IMG/VR virus record: IMGVR_UViG_3300037011_000333
Coordinates: 1 to 20,577 of that record
DNA from: a virus
Length of the DNA stretch: 20,577 bases
Reading direction: 5' to 3' (one strand)
Part shown: positions 1 to 7,500 of the stretch, in pieces
Layout: every line of letters starts with the position of its first letter
How positions within the stretch are numbered: the first letter of the stretch is position 1
Made by a program: the position numbers and the translations under genes
Notes under the pieces: generated by a model
What the model was told of the DNA's origin: nothing
The model's input: only the letters and a program-made list of their open reading frames with translations
The model's database searches: none

Positions 1-416
1 TCTAATGTAGACAAGTAGAAATCTCTACCAACTATCTGGCCCAATACTGTCCCCTCTACTTTATGAAAGAAATAATCTCTGGCATCAGGCATAACGTAAA
101 TTTTAGTGGCCCGATAACACACATCATCTCTTTCAGGAATGAAATCAAAATATCCTTTTGGATAAAGAGAATCTGCCTCTGCTGAAATAACGAATTTTGT
201 AGTAATCGCTTTAAGCCCAATAAATATCTGCCTAAAAAGATTAAATCCAGAAGCTCCGACATCTCCTACACAAATATTATTTCCAAGTTTCATGGGTTTT
301 TGTGTAACACTAACAATAGGTAACTCACCACTAACTTCGAGTAGACTGTCAATAATCCTCTTTTCGAAATCTGGTTTCTCACGCCCACTGCTATAGTAAA
401 GTATCGTCGTATTCAT
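1..416 (-). CDS. GT-A-type glycosyltransferase-like protein, truncated by window edge
   Basis: The reading frame opens at ATG 416 (MNTTILYYSSG...) and runs without a stop for 138 codons to the window edge, so the C-terminus is missing. Its start overlaps the stop of the acetyltransferase gene by ATGA, as throughout this operon, which supports the frame. The protein begins with a hydrophobic beta strand typical of nucleotide-sugar (Rossmann-like) folds. Around residues 76-86 it carries an acidic AEADSLYP segment after a hydrophobic strand (KFVIS), which resembles the metal-binding DxD region of GT-A glycosyltransferases. That assignment is an inference from motif position and from the sugar-enzyme neighbours; I do not recognise a specific family. 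It probably transfers the sugar made by the upstream aminotransferase and acetyltransferase products. Confidence 0.6.
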   Translation of the reverse strand, partial: MNTTILYYSSGREKPDFEKRIIDSLLEVSGELPIVSVTQKPMKLGNNICVGDVGASGFNLFRQIFIGLKAITTKFVISAEADSLYPKGYFDFIPERDDVCYRATKIYVMPDARDYFFHKVEGTVLGQIVGRDFYLSTL

Positions 417-706
417 ACAAAATGTTTCAATATCAATCGGTAATGTTCTTTATTTGTCTTCTGAAATCCGACTTTACGATATAGTCCCTTAGCAACCTTG
501 TTGTCTGAATTTGCTACTAACTCAACGGAATCCACGCAATACTCTTTGGCAGCAGCAATAGCCTTTTCCATTAAGACAGTACCAATCCCTTTATGTCGTT
601 TATTTTTATCTACTTCGACATTGTCTATCATCATTATTCTTGCCTTACCATTGTAGTAAATAGTGCCTATACATTCTCCGCCATCTACGACAATTGCGAT
701 TTGCAT
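413..706 (-). CDS. GNAT-family N-acetyltransferase
   Basis: A 97-aa protein with the GNAT fold signature. The strand IMMIDNVEVDKNKR is followed by the acetyl-CoA pyrophosphate loop R-H-K-G-I-G (about residues 37-42), then helix TVLMEKAIAAAKEY. Motif B follows near the C-terminus (VELVANSDNKVAKGLYRKVGF), with the Asn and the LYRKVGF element common in this family. It is short for a GNAT, with a reduced N-terminus. The start at ATG 706 overlaps the end of the aminotransferase gene by 22 nt, and its stop overlaps the next gene (ATGA). Because it directly follows a sugar-type aminotransferase, N-acetylation of an amino sugar is the likely role, but the substrate cannot be read from sequence. No strong ribosome binding site is visible, so it is probably translationally coupled. 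Confidence 0.85.
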   Translation of the reverse strand: MQIAIVVDGGECIGTIYYNGKARIMMIDNVEVDKNKRHKGIGTVLMEKAIAAAKEYCVDSVELVANSDNKVAKGLYRKVGFQKTNKEHYRLILKHFV

Positions 707-1755
707 TCGTTTAATATCCCTGTTATATATTTGACATCATCAATGCTCATTTTTGGATGCAATGGGAGATATAAATACTGCGATTCTAATCTATCCATGT
801 TAGGTAATTTCTGTCTGCCACCAAAGACTTTAAAGACGTCATTGCGGATCTGTACCAGATCACATTCAATACCATGCTCCCTGAGATATGTCATGGTTTC
901 ATCGCGGTAATCAGTAAGGATTGCCAATAACCAATAACTGCCACCACAAATCACATCTATATCTTGAGCATAAGTTTCGGCAAGTATCCTACGATATCCC
1001 AGAACTTCATCAGAATGTCTGAGCCCGACGATTCCCATAGTAGCAGCAATATCATTCATGTGGAATTTGTAACCGGCTTCCTCGATGTCCATCGTCATCT
1101 TGTGGTTATTGAGCCATTGCCAGTTTGCACGTTTCTTGGCTTCCCTATCAATACCGAACCAACGCAGTTTTTTCGCCCTTTGATAATCTTCCTCGTTTCT
1201 GAGGACTAACATCCCGCCATCGCCTGTTGTGAAATGCTTGATAGCCTGGAAGGAATAAGCAATAATGTCTCCATGTATTTCACTTACTCCAAGCGATTGA
1301 GCTGCATCTATGATGACTGGGATATTACTTTCTTTTGCTAAATCGAAAATCCTGGTATCAACAGGAATCCCGCCCAAAGTAACGACGACAATCGCCTTTG
1401 TATGTTTTGAAATTTTGGATTCAATATCGCGATAACTCACAGTTAAGTTATCGTTAATGTCTATAAACTTAATCTTTGCTTTGCGTCTTAATAGCGGGAT
1501 GGATGTCGCTGTACAAGAAAAGACTGGGGTAAGAACTTCATCACCTTCACCGATACCAACAAGATGATATGCTAATTCTAAGGCTGCCGTACCACTATTA
1601 ACAGCCAGACAGTATTTATAGCCGAACTTTTTTCCAAATTGCTTTTCAAATTCATCTACTAAGGGTCCTTGTCCTATCCAACGAGTATCAAATACCTTTG
1701 ATAATTCAGCTAACCACTCATCTTTATAGATGTTGGGATAGAATAAACTTATCAT
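685..1755 (-). CDS. DegT/DnrJ/EryC1/StrS-family PLP aminotransferase (sugar aminotransferase)
   Basis: A 356-aa member of the DegT/DnrJ/EryC1/StrS family, which makes amino sugars by PLP-dependent transamination of keto-sugar nucleotides, usually with glutamate as donor. Landmarks are the N-terminal GP-x-V-DEFEKQF segment, SGTAALELAYHL (residues 54-65), the PLP-nitrogen aspartate in IIDAAQSLGV (D150), and the Schiff-base lysine K173 in SFQAIKHFTTGDGGM. Length is near the family's usual 360-400 residues. The C-terminal domain seems slightly shortened. The start ATG 1755 overlaps the radical SAM stop by ATGA. No dehydratase or other keto-sugar-producing enzyme is in the window, so its substrate must come from the host or from genes further left. 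A role in perosamine-like or deoxyamino-sugar synthesis is an inference. Confidence 0.9.
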   Translation of the reverse strand: MISLFYPNIYKDEWLAELSKVFDTRWIGQGPLVDEFEKQFGKKFGYKYCLAVNSGTAALELAYHLVGIGEGDEVLTPVFSCTATSIPLLRRKAKIKFIDINDNLTVSYRDIESKISKHTKAIVVVTLGGIPVDTRIFDLAKESNIPVIIDAAQSLGVSEIHGDIIAYSFQAIKHFTTGDGGMLVLRNEEDYQRAKKLRWFGIDREAKKRANWQWLNNHKMTMDIEEAGYKFHMNDIAATMGIVGLRHSDEVLGYRRILAETYAQDIDVICGGSYWLLAILTDYRDETMTYLREHGIECDLVQIRNDVFKVFGGRQKLPNMDRLESQYLYLPLHPKMSIDDVKYITGILNECKSQLS

Positions 1756-2525
1756 ATATTACGATTGCACTCCCTGCATGGAATCATGCTAAAATCAAGT
1801 GCTCTATTCTTCTTCCTTAACCATTTAGACTCATTCCATATTTCTGTTAGAGTCTGCTTATTAGCATCCCCTAATATCAATTTTCCATCATAGTCCATAC
1901 AGCAGGGAACTACCCTGCCATCCCATAATATAGTCATAGCACCTAACAATGCTCTGCAAGGCTTCCTTACCCCATTCCTCTCAATATCACAGTGTCGTGA
2001 TCCACCCCAATTCTTAAATTCACTAAATCTTGCATTCTTCCCCCATAATTTTTTGAATTGTTTTACTTCATGCTGATTCTCATCTACAACTACCATTGAA
2101 ACGACGACATGAGAATTCGATTTTTTAATTAAATCCTCTACATTTGCTTTGACTGTTTCATAGTGTGGTCCTCGTGTGATCTTGTCGTAAGTTTCTTTTG
2201 TTGCTGCATTTACACTACAGCAAAATAAACCAATGTTAGGATATTTTATAAGTCGGTCAACATCTATAAGTTCAGCATTAGTGAAGATATGTACTACTAC
2301 TTCTTGAGATTTCAAATAATCTAACCACTGCCAAATCCTCGGGAAGACAAAGGGTTCACCATTTAAAAAGGGTATAAAGACTGAATCTTTAATCTCTTTC
2401 CCTTCTTTTATTATCTTGTAAAATAATTCATCACTCATTTCTCCCTTTGGTCGCGTCATATCATATCGTGGGCAGAAGGTACATTTGGCGTTACATGCGG
2501 TAGAACTCTCGAATTGAATTTTCAT
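1752..2525 (-). CDS. Radical SAM protein with SPASM-like C-terminal cysteines
   Basis: From ATG 2525 this is a 257-aa radical S-adenosylmethionine enzyme. The [4Fe-4S] motif C-x3-C-x2-C is at residues 11-18 (CNAKCTFC), followed by a GEMSDELFYKII segment and the NGEPFVFP element typical of the core barrel. The C-terminal part has further cysteines (VVPCCMDYDGKLILGD and IPCRECNRN), matching a SPASM/twitch auxiliary-cluster domain and the LGDANKQTLTEIWN segment that often accompanies it. The ATG overlaps the glycosyltransferase stop by ATGA, which fixes the start against an in-frame upstream TTG at 2534. SPASM proteins modify peptides or sugars. Given neighbours on both sides, a sugar substrate is likely but unproven. 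Confidence 0.9.
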   Translation of the reverse strand: MKIQFESSTACNAKCTFCPRYDMTRPKGEMSDELFYKIIKEGKEIKDSVFIPFLNGEPFVFPRIWQWLDYLKSQEVVVHIFTNAELIDVDRLIKYPNIGLFCCSVNAATKETYDKITRGPHYETVKANVEDLIKKSNSHVVVSMVVVDENQHEVKQFKKLWGKNARFSEFKNWGGSRHCDIERNGVRKPCRALLGAMTILWDGRVVPCCMDYDGKLILGDANKQTLTEIWNESKWLRKKNRALDFSMIPCRECNRNI

Positions 2526-3301
2526 AACCGCCAACGCGGTATTATTTCTTTTTCGTAATATTCACGCCAAACATCAAGTGCATATTTATAACCTTGCTCG
2601 CAATTCGCAGGGTTTTCTTTCGTGCCATTGTTATGAGTACGAGAAAAAGAACGATGCTTATGGGAAAACCACGTGTTTTTATTCACCATCAATTTCCCGC
2701 CAGCTTTCCAAGTCTTAAATACCATTTCGTGAGAATCCTGTATCAGAGGTCCATACCCTTCCGTCTGTAATTCCCCGATGACTTTATCCCACCACGTTCT
2801 ATGCATACACCACATTGAACCCTGCATAGCCATTGTTTCACTGATAGGTACGTCTTTCTGTTCTTCATCTCTACTTGCCCATCTCTGCCCGGCGAATTTT
2901 ACGCCACCTTGAATTACCAGTTTCTCATGTTCAACAGGGGGTTGGTCATCCATAACTTTCCACTGCACCGGATCAAGGAAATATCTCTTTGCAGTTACTA
3001 TCCAGTTTTCTTCGCATTGTAAGCTGAGAATAGTGTCATATCCATCGCCAAACATACAATGTTCATCAATACGCATTATATATTTACCCCTGGATACAAG
3101 AACTCCAGCATTGATAGCACCGCGCATTCCTCTGTTCTTACCGAGATGAACAATGCGGACTCTTTTATCGTCATTCAATTTGGTCCAGTATCCGTCAAGC
3201 ACGGCAATAACTTCTACTTCGCCCCTGGCATTGTTGAGCAATTCATCAATGGTTTTCTGCAAATAAATTGGATGATGTGATGGAATTATTGCTGATATCA
3301 T
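2522..3301 (-). CDS. GT-A glycosyltransferase (family 2/27-like, DXH motif)
   Basis: A 259-aa GT-A glycosyltransferase. The N-terminus has the family 2 pattern: IIPSHHPIYLQKTIDELL, then VIAVLDGYW around residues 31-38, RGMRGAINAGVLVSRGKYI, and the metal-binding site as IDEHC (D79-E80-H81). A D-x-H rather than D-x-D motif recalls polypeptide GalNAc-transferases. The later stretch (about residues 160-215: GSMWCMHRTWWDKV, then SHEMVFKTWKAGGKL and FSHKHR) also resembles the acceptor-side Gal/GalNAc-T motif of that group. The GT27-like reading is inference, because I cannot run an alignment. No signal peptide or membrane segment is seen, so it is cytoplasmic. It overlaps both neighbours by ATGA. 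It is the first gene of the glycan module, directly after the lysis genes. Confidence 0.85.
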   Translation of the reverse strand: MISAIIPSHHPIYLQKTIDELLNNARGEVEVIAVLDGYWTKLNDDKRVRIVHLGKNRGMRGAINAGVLVSRGKYIMRIDEHCMFGDGYDTILSLQCEENWIVTAKRYFLDPVQWKVMDDQPPVEHEKLVIQGGVKFAGQRWASRDEEQKDVPISETMAMQGSMWCMHRTWWDKVIGELQTEGYGPLIQDSHEMVFKTWKAGGKLMVNKNTWFSHKHRSFSRTHNNGTKENPANCEQGYKYALDVWREYYEKEIIPRWRL

Positions 3302-3780
3302 AATGCCAGAAACATCCCTATCAGGATGCCGACGACGCCACCTGTTCCAAACCAGGTAAGTTTATCTTTTAATTTAGGTTTCGCCGCTTCAATATCTTTC
3401 AGGCATTTTTCCATTCGCAATGATTGTTCTGCTTTTTGAGCTTCAATAATTCGTTTCAAGGCTTCACTCGCTTTCTCACAATTCAATATGGCACTTTCAA
3501 GATTTTTCTGTACTTCATCCATCAGCAGCACTTTATTATTATATTCGTCAATCAGAAAGCCTTCTGAGGTAGCAAGCCCGCGACATTGATTTAGCTGGTC
3601 ATTAAGCATAACTATATCTCTTGCTTCCTGTTCATTGAATGTGAAATAACATGCTCCTTCTCCCGAAGGCGGAATAATCTCATTTTCTGCTCTTGCTGAA
3701 CAAATGGAAAGACACAGGATGGCAAAGATAATCAATATACCAATCCAAAAAGATTTATTTACATTCCACCTTAGGATCAA
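3298..3780 (-). CDS. Membrane-associated coiled-coil protein with C-terminal TM, spanin-like
   Basis: A 160-aa protein with an N-terminal signal-like hydrophobic segment (residues 9-28, ending SICSARAEN). A long helical, Gln/Glu/Lys-rich central region with regularly placed cysteines follows, and then a C-terminal hydrophobic helix (about 143-160, GGVVGILIGMFLAL). Start is TTG 3780, supported by GGAGG six bases upstream. The start lies inside the 3' end of the preceding spanin-like gene in another frame, the nested or overlapping arrangement seen for Rz/Rz1 pairs. Unlike a classical outer-membrane spanin it lacks a clean lipobox (LSIC is a poor match). It has a C-terminal TM, so it may act as a single-molecule spanin or as an unrelated envelope protein. 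Confidence 0.6.
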   Translation of the reverse strand: MILRWNVNKSFWIGILIIFAILCLSICSARAENEIIPPSGEGACYFTFNEQEARDIVMLNDQLNQCRGLATSEGFLIDEYNNKVLLMDEVQKNLESAILNCEKASEALKRIIEAQKAEQSLRMEKCLKDIEAAKPKLKDKLTWFGTGGVVGILIGMFLAL

Positions 3781-4120
3781 ATCCCGCCTCCTTTAATCTC
3801 CTGATGGTTTCCTCAGTTGTTTCAGGAGGATTAATAATTACTTCCCGTTGTTTTTCAATATTCTTTTTAAGTGTGTCGATCTTTTGGGAAGATTTTATTA
3901 TCCCCTCGGCAAGATATTTTGCCTTAGCCTTGTAATCCTGCATCTTTGCCTCATACTCGTCGGATTGCTTCTGTAGAGTTTCAATCTGCTGTTCTTTTTC
4001 GCTTATCAGTTTTTCATAATTTTTTGTCGTCAATTTGGCAACAACAATAGCAGTAATACCAACAACAAATAATATTATCAGAGCAAAAAACCACATTTTC
4101 TGTTTAGTTCCAATCTCCAT
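3755..4120 (-). CDS. Inner-membrane spanin-like protein (Rz-like)
   Basis: From ATG 4120 (TAATG overlap with the transglycosylase stop) this is a 121-aa protein. It has one N-terminal membrane helix (about residues 8-28, MWFFALIILFVVGITAIVVA) followed by a long periplasmic coiled coil (KNYEKLISEKEQQIETLQKQ onward). A short non-helical tail with NPPETTEETIRRL closes it. This is the topology of Rz-type i-spanins, which join the inner and outer membranes in the last step of lysis of Gram-negative cells. Position directly after a cell-wall hydrolase supports the assignment. There is no sequence signature that proves it, so the call rests on topology, size and context. Confidence 0.65.
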   Translation of the reverse strand: MEIGTKQKMWFFALIILFVVGITAIVVAKLTTKNYEKLISEKEQQIETLQKQSDEYEAKMQDYKAKAKYLAEGIIKSSQKIDTLKKNIEKQREVIINPPETTEETIRRLKEAGFDPKVECK

Positions 4121-4737
4121 TACCAAAATACCATCCTATCCCTTAAGGTTTTATATTGAAGTCCATATTTGAAAACTCTCTGTGGATACTGATATGCAAT
4201 ATCACAGAGATCTAAAATTTGACCCGAAGAAAGTTTTATCTTCTTCCGTTTACAAGCAAGACGCATTAGATCATAGTTAATAGTTCCTGCTCTCTGTGCC
4301 TCTCGCATGCAAATTCCTATTCCTCCATTGTAGAACATGTATGTCAACCACAGATCCCCATCTTGATTACTCTTATGCAACTGTTTCATATACCAAGCAT
4401 TCGCCTTAACTGCATGTGAAGGATTCATCATATTCAAATCTCCAATATACCCCTCACAATATCGTTCAGTAGCTGGCATAAACTGCATCAACCCTTTGCC
4501 ACCATCAAAACTAACTACGTTTGATCTGCAGGAACTCTCTTGTTGTGCTTGTCCTACAGCATACCAATAAGGAAACTTTAATCCCCAGTAATAACTATTC
4601 CAATGTCTAATCTCTGGGATATAAGCTTGGCATCTCTGAGCAGCATGACCTATAATTACCAAGCCCAAAAGAATTCCAAAAACAAGTCCACCTATGAATC
4701 CAATGAAGAACAAAAGCTTTGTTCTGGATACTTTCAC
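4120..4737 (-). CDS. SLT-type lytic transglycosylase (phage endolysin candidate)
   Basis: A 205-aa protein with a GTG start at 4737 that overlaps the preceding stop (GTGA). Residues 8-30 form a glycine-rich membrane or signal-anchor segment followed by a signal-peptidase-like GHAAQ, so the enzyme is exported. The soluble lysozyme-like (SLT) domain shows the catalytic glutamate in AQQESSCRS (E67), GLMQFMP (82-88) and the YNGG motif (136-139). These are the hallmarks of family 1 lytic transglycosylases, which cut MurNAc-GlcNAc bonds to form anhydro ends. The glycine-rich hydrophobic N-terminus could be a SAR (signal-anchor-release) segment. The adjacent holin-like and spanin-like genes argue for host lysis rather than virion-associated wall penetration, although the latter remains possible. 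Confidence 0.88.
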   Translation of the reverse strand: MKVSRTKLLFFIGFIGGLVFGILLGLVIIGHAAQRCQAYIPEIRHWNSYYWGLKFPYWYAVGQAQQESSCRSNVVSFDGGKGLMQFMPATERYCEGYIGDLNMMNPSHAVKANAWYMKQLHKSNQDGDLWLTYMFYNGGIGICMREAQRAGTINYDLMRLACKRKKIKLSSGQILDLCDIAYQYPQRVFKYGLQYKTLRDRMVFW

Positions 4738-5015
4738 CCACCTATTCCATATACATAAGCTGCGGTCACGTGAATCGCAATAGCCATCAGTTGATGGTAT
4801 TTGTTATCCGCAGAACTAAAATCAATGTAAGGGTACATCCAAATCCTCAATATAAAGGCGTGCAATTGTGAAGCACTAAACAACAGTATCTTATAAAGAA
4901 AAAGCTCCAGTCCTTGTTTTGAAACAGGTGGCATCAAGAATAAAACAATTCCAATAGCCACTAAAACACATATCTCAATCCATGTACGTTTAAGTTGCGT
5001 TATCAGTCTTGCCAC
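4734..5015 (-). CDS. Small membrane protein, holin candidate
   Basis: A 93-aa hydrophobic protein starting at GTG 5015, with GGAG seven bases upstream. It has a basic N-terminus (MARLITQLKRTW), one clear TM helix (residues 12-30, IEICVLVAIGIVLFLMPP), an amphipathic middle (LFLYKILLFSASQLHAFILRIW) containing a PYIDFS turn, and a final hydrophobic helix (MAIAIHVTAAYVYG). Two or three membrane spans, small size, and the position just before the transglycosylase all fit a holin. Holins are too diverse for sequence proof. Its 5' end overlaps the end of the 41-aa membrane peptide gene by 26 nt. Confidence 0.6.
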   Translation of the reverse strand: MARLITQLKRTWIEICVLVAIGIVLFLMPPVSKQGLELFLYKILLFSASQLHAFILRIWMYPYIDFSSADNKYHQLMAIAIHVTAAYVYGIGG

Positions 5016-5115
5016 CTATTTTCTCCTTAACATAAGCAATCATCTGTTTGATTTTGTCCATTCCCACCAAAGCCCCTGCAATAAAACATGCTACACCGAC
5101 AATGATAGTAACCAT
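4990..5115 (-). CDS. Small single-TM protein (41 aa)
   Basis: A 41-aa ORF (starts MVTIIVGVACFIAGALVG, ends KIGGKTDNAT) with a strong ribosome binding site, AAAGGAG, about six bases before ATG 5115. Residues 2-18 form one membrane helix and the rest is a basic amphipathic tail. The ORF sits between the Cys-rich small gene and the holin candidate, and its 3' end carries the ribosome binding site of the holin gene. Size, topology and position suggest a lysis-associated peptide, for example an antiholin or accessory holin. That function is inference. Confidence 0.6.
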   Translation of the reverse strand: MVTIIVGVACFIAGALVGMDKIKQMIAYVKEKIGGKTDNAT

Positions 5116-5127
5116 AATTATCTCCTT

Positions 5128-5280
5128 TCATGCGGTTGATTTCTCCCAACATCTCCGACATGTCCTGTCATTAAGGTTGGGCAAACAATACTGTGATTTA
5201 ATTATTCTACATAACTTTTTCAGCTTGACTTGTTTTGCAGCCCATACATAAAAATCATGAATAACACCCTGGCTCCGCAT
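5128..5280 (-). CDS. Small basic Cys-rich protein (50 aa), zinc-binding-like
   Basis: A 50-aa ORF beginning MRSQGVIHDFYVWAAKQVKL at ATG 5280, two bases after the previous stop and with AAAGGA nine bases upstream. It contains four cysteines, two spaced by eight residues (CRIIKSQYC) and a CRRC pair, a pattern that could bind one zinc ion. The sequence is rich in Lys and Arg. Placement between two tightly packed genes, and a stop just before the next ribosome binding site, support it as real. I do not recognise the family. Function could be nucleic-acid binding, but nothing proves it. Confidence 0.5.
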   Translation of the reverse strand: MRSQGVIHDFYVWAAKQVKLKKLCRIIKSQYCLPNLNDRTCRRCWEKSTA

Positions 5281-5281
5281 T

Positions 5282-5749
5282 TCATACTTTCCTTTTAGAT
5301 TCCTCTACTAAAGCTTTCAAATCCTTAACTTTCTCACTTATAGTATCTTTAATCTCCTTTGCCATATCTCTGATTGAGAGTTCAATTCTTAAAATCGTTC
5401 GCTCATAACTGTCTATGGTTAGATACTTATCAGGCAAAGTCTTTTCCCGCAATATCGATTGCTTTTCCATTACTTCTTTCATATCTGCTCGTATTTCTTT
5501 TGTGTCCTCAGCAATCTGATTTATTGTAGCGTTCTGAGGACACCGTAATTGCATAGTTGAGCAATGACTTGTAAGGTTTCCCAAAGTTACAATGCTTGAT
5601 AAATCAGGTATCTTGCTTTCCATTTTCTCCATTCTTTTTACTAACCCTCTATAAACCAAACCTATCAGCCCTAAAGTGATAGACAATACGGCTCCAAGGA
5701 TAATCCATAATTCGGTAGAATGTTCTGCTAAACTCTCTCCTGCTGTCAT
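5282..5749 (-). CDS. Membrane-anchored coiled-coil protein of unknown function
   Basis: A 155-aa protein starting at ATG 5749 with AGGAGGG six bases upstream. After a short polar N-terminus it has a membrane helix (about residues 14-34, LWIILGAVLSITLGLIGLVY) and then a mostly helical, charged region. A short Cys-containing break (HCSTMQLRCPQN, about 83-94) precedes long coiled coils (INQIAEDTKEIRADMKEVME and SYERTILRIELSIRDMAKEI). It lies between the portal gene and the lysis genes. Such proteins in phages are often annotated as lysis accessory or membrane proteins. I recognise no specific family. Confidence 0.65.
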   Translation of the reverse strand: MTAGESLAEHSTELWIILGAVLSITLGLIGLVYRGLVKRMEKMESKIPDLSSIVTLGNLTSHCSTMQLRCPQNATINQIAEDTKEIRADMKEVMEKQSILREKTLPDKYLTIDSYERTILRIELSIRDMAKEIKDTISEKVKDLKALVEESKRKV

Positions 5750-5767
5750 TCACAGCCCTCCTATCTG

Positions 5768-7489
5768 CTATTTTGTCTGATCTGGCGTTGCCGGTTTTTT
5801 TTCTGCCGGTTTTGCTGGATTATTCTGTGGATTATCCCCCGGCATCTGGTCCGGCTTAGGAGGCGGGGAACCGTACTGCATTTTTTCTATCGCTTGTTTC
5901 CGTCTCTCCCGCGATAAATCAAAAATCCCGAACTCTCTTGCAAGCCTGTCGTTTGAAACTCCAATCGATTGCATACCACCATGTTTGGAGCCAAGATAGG
6001 CATTGACCTGTTCCTGTGGTCTTTCTTCCATCTTGACGCTTGGGAATGTAATAATTACTGCTTCACAGAGCTCGACTTCAAACTTTTTAACCTTTGGCGG
6101 CTCATCAGGATTGTCGGTAAGCGCTTGACCGCTCTTTTCATCAAATACCGGCCAGAGCATCTTGTAGGTCTCCGGCAGTTTATAAGTCTTTTTACCAGCT
6201 CCCAGAATCTTACCGCCGAACGCCAGTTTCGCGGCAAAACAAGGACGCAGAAAATCGTAGCGAAGGAAATGCTCGAGTTTTCCTTGCAGGTTTTCTATCT
6301 CTGCAACCAATGGCGGTCTGGTGGTGCGAATGGAGGCGTAAGAAGAACCGGCAGATTGTCCTTGCCATAAATCCTGTGGAGTTCGCGCGCCGGCGCCCGA
6401 GAGATTCAACACATCCTGTCCTTCGCCAGAAAGCGAGGGCAATTGTGGACTATAAACCTTTAATTTCAAGCCCGGCATGGTAAATACCCTGGACCCGGGA
6501 GTCAATGGTTTGGTCAGCCCTGTTGCTTCACGCTCTGCAGCAGTCATTTTATTCCATAAATGCCAGGCTACCTTGCCGGCAGGTGTATCTTCAAATTCCA
6601 ATGCCCAGGTATAAGCACTCAATGACCGTTTATGATCAAGTCCCCATCGCATAGATTTCACATAAAGGTTGATCCATTCAACAACTGTTGCAAGGGAAGA
6701 TGTATCGCGCAGGTATTCATAGATTCCGGTAAGATTTTTCCAGTGCAGAATAAAGCGCCGATACCCGCCGACTTTCTTGAATTTACCGCCCTTTCCGGTA
6801 GTCTCCGGCGCAATCTTCAATTTATCGAATTTATCTCCAAGTGCCTTTGTTCTTTCAATCATGTATTCAGGCTCAAGGATAAAGCGGACATCAGGGATTA
6901 ACTCGGTCAGTTTACCGCCGCGATATTTGTAGAACAGGGTTTGATAAGCATCATCAGGATCTGTCAGTAAACCCATATCCTCACCGGTACCAATTCTATC
7001 CGGCTCAAGGATACGTACAGTAACCGTGCCTTCTTCGTCTAATGCCAGCAGCATAAACATTTCGCCTTCTGCCATCATACGAATGATCACACCAGGCATT
7101 CTTGCATAGAGTTTGTTTCGCTGATGATTCCACAGATCCATGAGAAACATATTGATTTCGGGCTCATCTGAATAGACCGAGAACCCTGCTTCAGCCACAT
7201 AATCAGCCTTGGAATTTACCGATGCGTTAAGCGGACCAAATAGACGATACTTATTCCAGCATGCTTTCTGGATCTCACGCCAGTTCTTATCGGATGGCTT
7301 GACAGTGATACCTTCGAGTTCAGGGAATAGGTCAACCAATTCTGTGACAGTTGCGGCAAGCGTTACGAAGTTATCCGGGTCCTGCCACATGACATTCCCC
7401 ATAAGGTCAATCGATGGGTCCTGTTTCCTAATTTGCTTCCATTCTTTGTCCGTAAAATATTCCCTGATTGTCTTGCCTTTTGTTGTCAT
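5768..7489 (-). CDS. Portal protein
   Basis: A 573-aa protein, chosen start ATG 7489 (an in-frame GTG lies two codons upstream). Size, an acidic and aromatic-rich mixed fold, the position after the large terminase, and a Pro/Lys-rich disordered C-terminal tail (PPPKPDQMPGDNPQNNPAKP) all fit a phage portal: the dodecameric ring at one capsid vertex through which DNA is packaged. Internal stretches such as NASVNSKADYVAEAGFSVYS, EGEMFMLLALDEEGTVTVRI and ILEPDRIG resemble the clip/stem core of portal proteins. Further along, GAGARTPQDLWQGQSAGSSY resembles the segment in many portals where a flexible loop precedes the crown helices. The intrinsic terminator ends only 12 bases before the start, which is unusual (see findings). 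The call combines context and general similarity. Confidence 0.8.
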   Translation of the reverse strand: MTTKGKTIREYFTDKEWKQIRKQDPSIDLMGNVMWQDPDNFVTLAATVTELVDLFPELEGITVKPSDKNWREIQKACWNKYRLFGPLNASVNSKADYVAEAGFSVYSDEPEINMFLMDLWNHQRNKLYARMPGVIIRMMAEGEMFMLLALDEEGTVTVRILEPDRIGTGEDMGLLTDPDDAYQTLFYKYRGGKLTELIPDVRFILEPEYMIERTKALGDKFDKLKIAPETTGKGGKFKKVGGYRRFILHWKNLTGIYEYLRDTSSLATVVEWINLYVKSMRWGLDHKRSLSAYTWALEFEDTPAGKVAWHLWNKMTAAEREATGLTKPLTPGSRVFTMPGLKLKVYSPQLPSLSGEGQDVLNLSGAGARTPQDLWQGQSAGSSYASIRTTRPPLVAEIENLQGKLEHFLRYDFLRPCFAAKLAFGGKILGAGKKTYKLPETYKMLWPVFDEKSGQALTDNPDEPPKVKKFEVELCEAVIITFPSVKMEERPQEQVNAYLGSKHGGMQSIGVSNDRLAREFGIFDLSRERRKQAIEKMQYGSPPPKPDQMPGDNPQNNPAKPAEKKPATPDQTK

Positions 7490-7500
7490 AATCACCCAAT

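Noticed and set aside
56-262. Minus-strand ORF of 68 aa
   Set aside because: It is in another frame inside the truncated glycosyltransferase-like gene, which is open across the whole segment and coupled to its neighbour.
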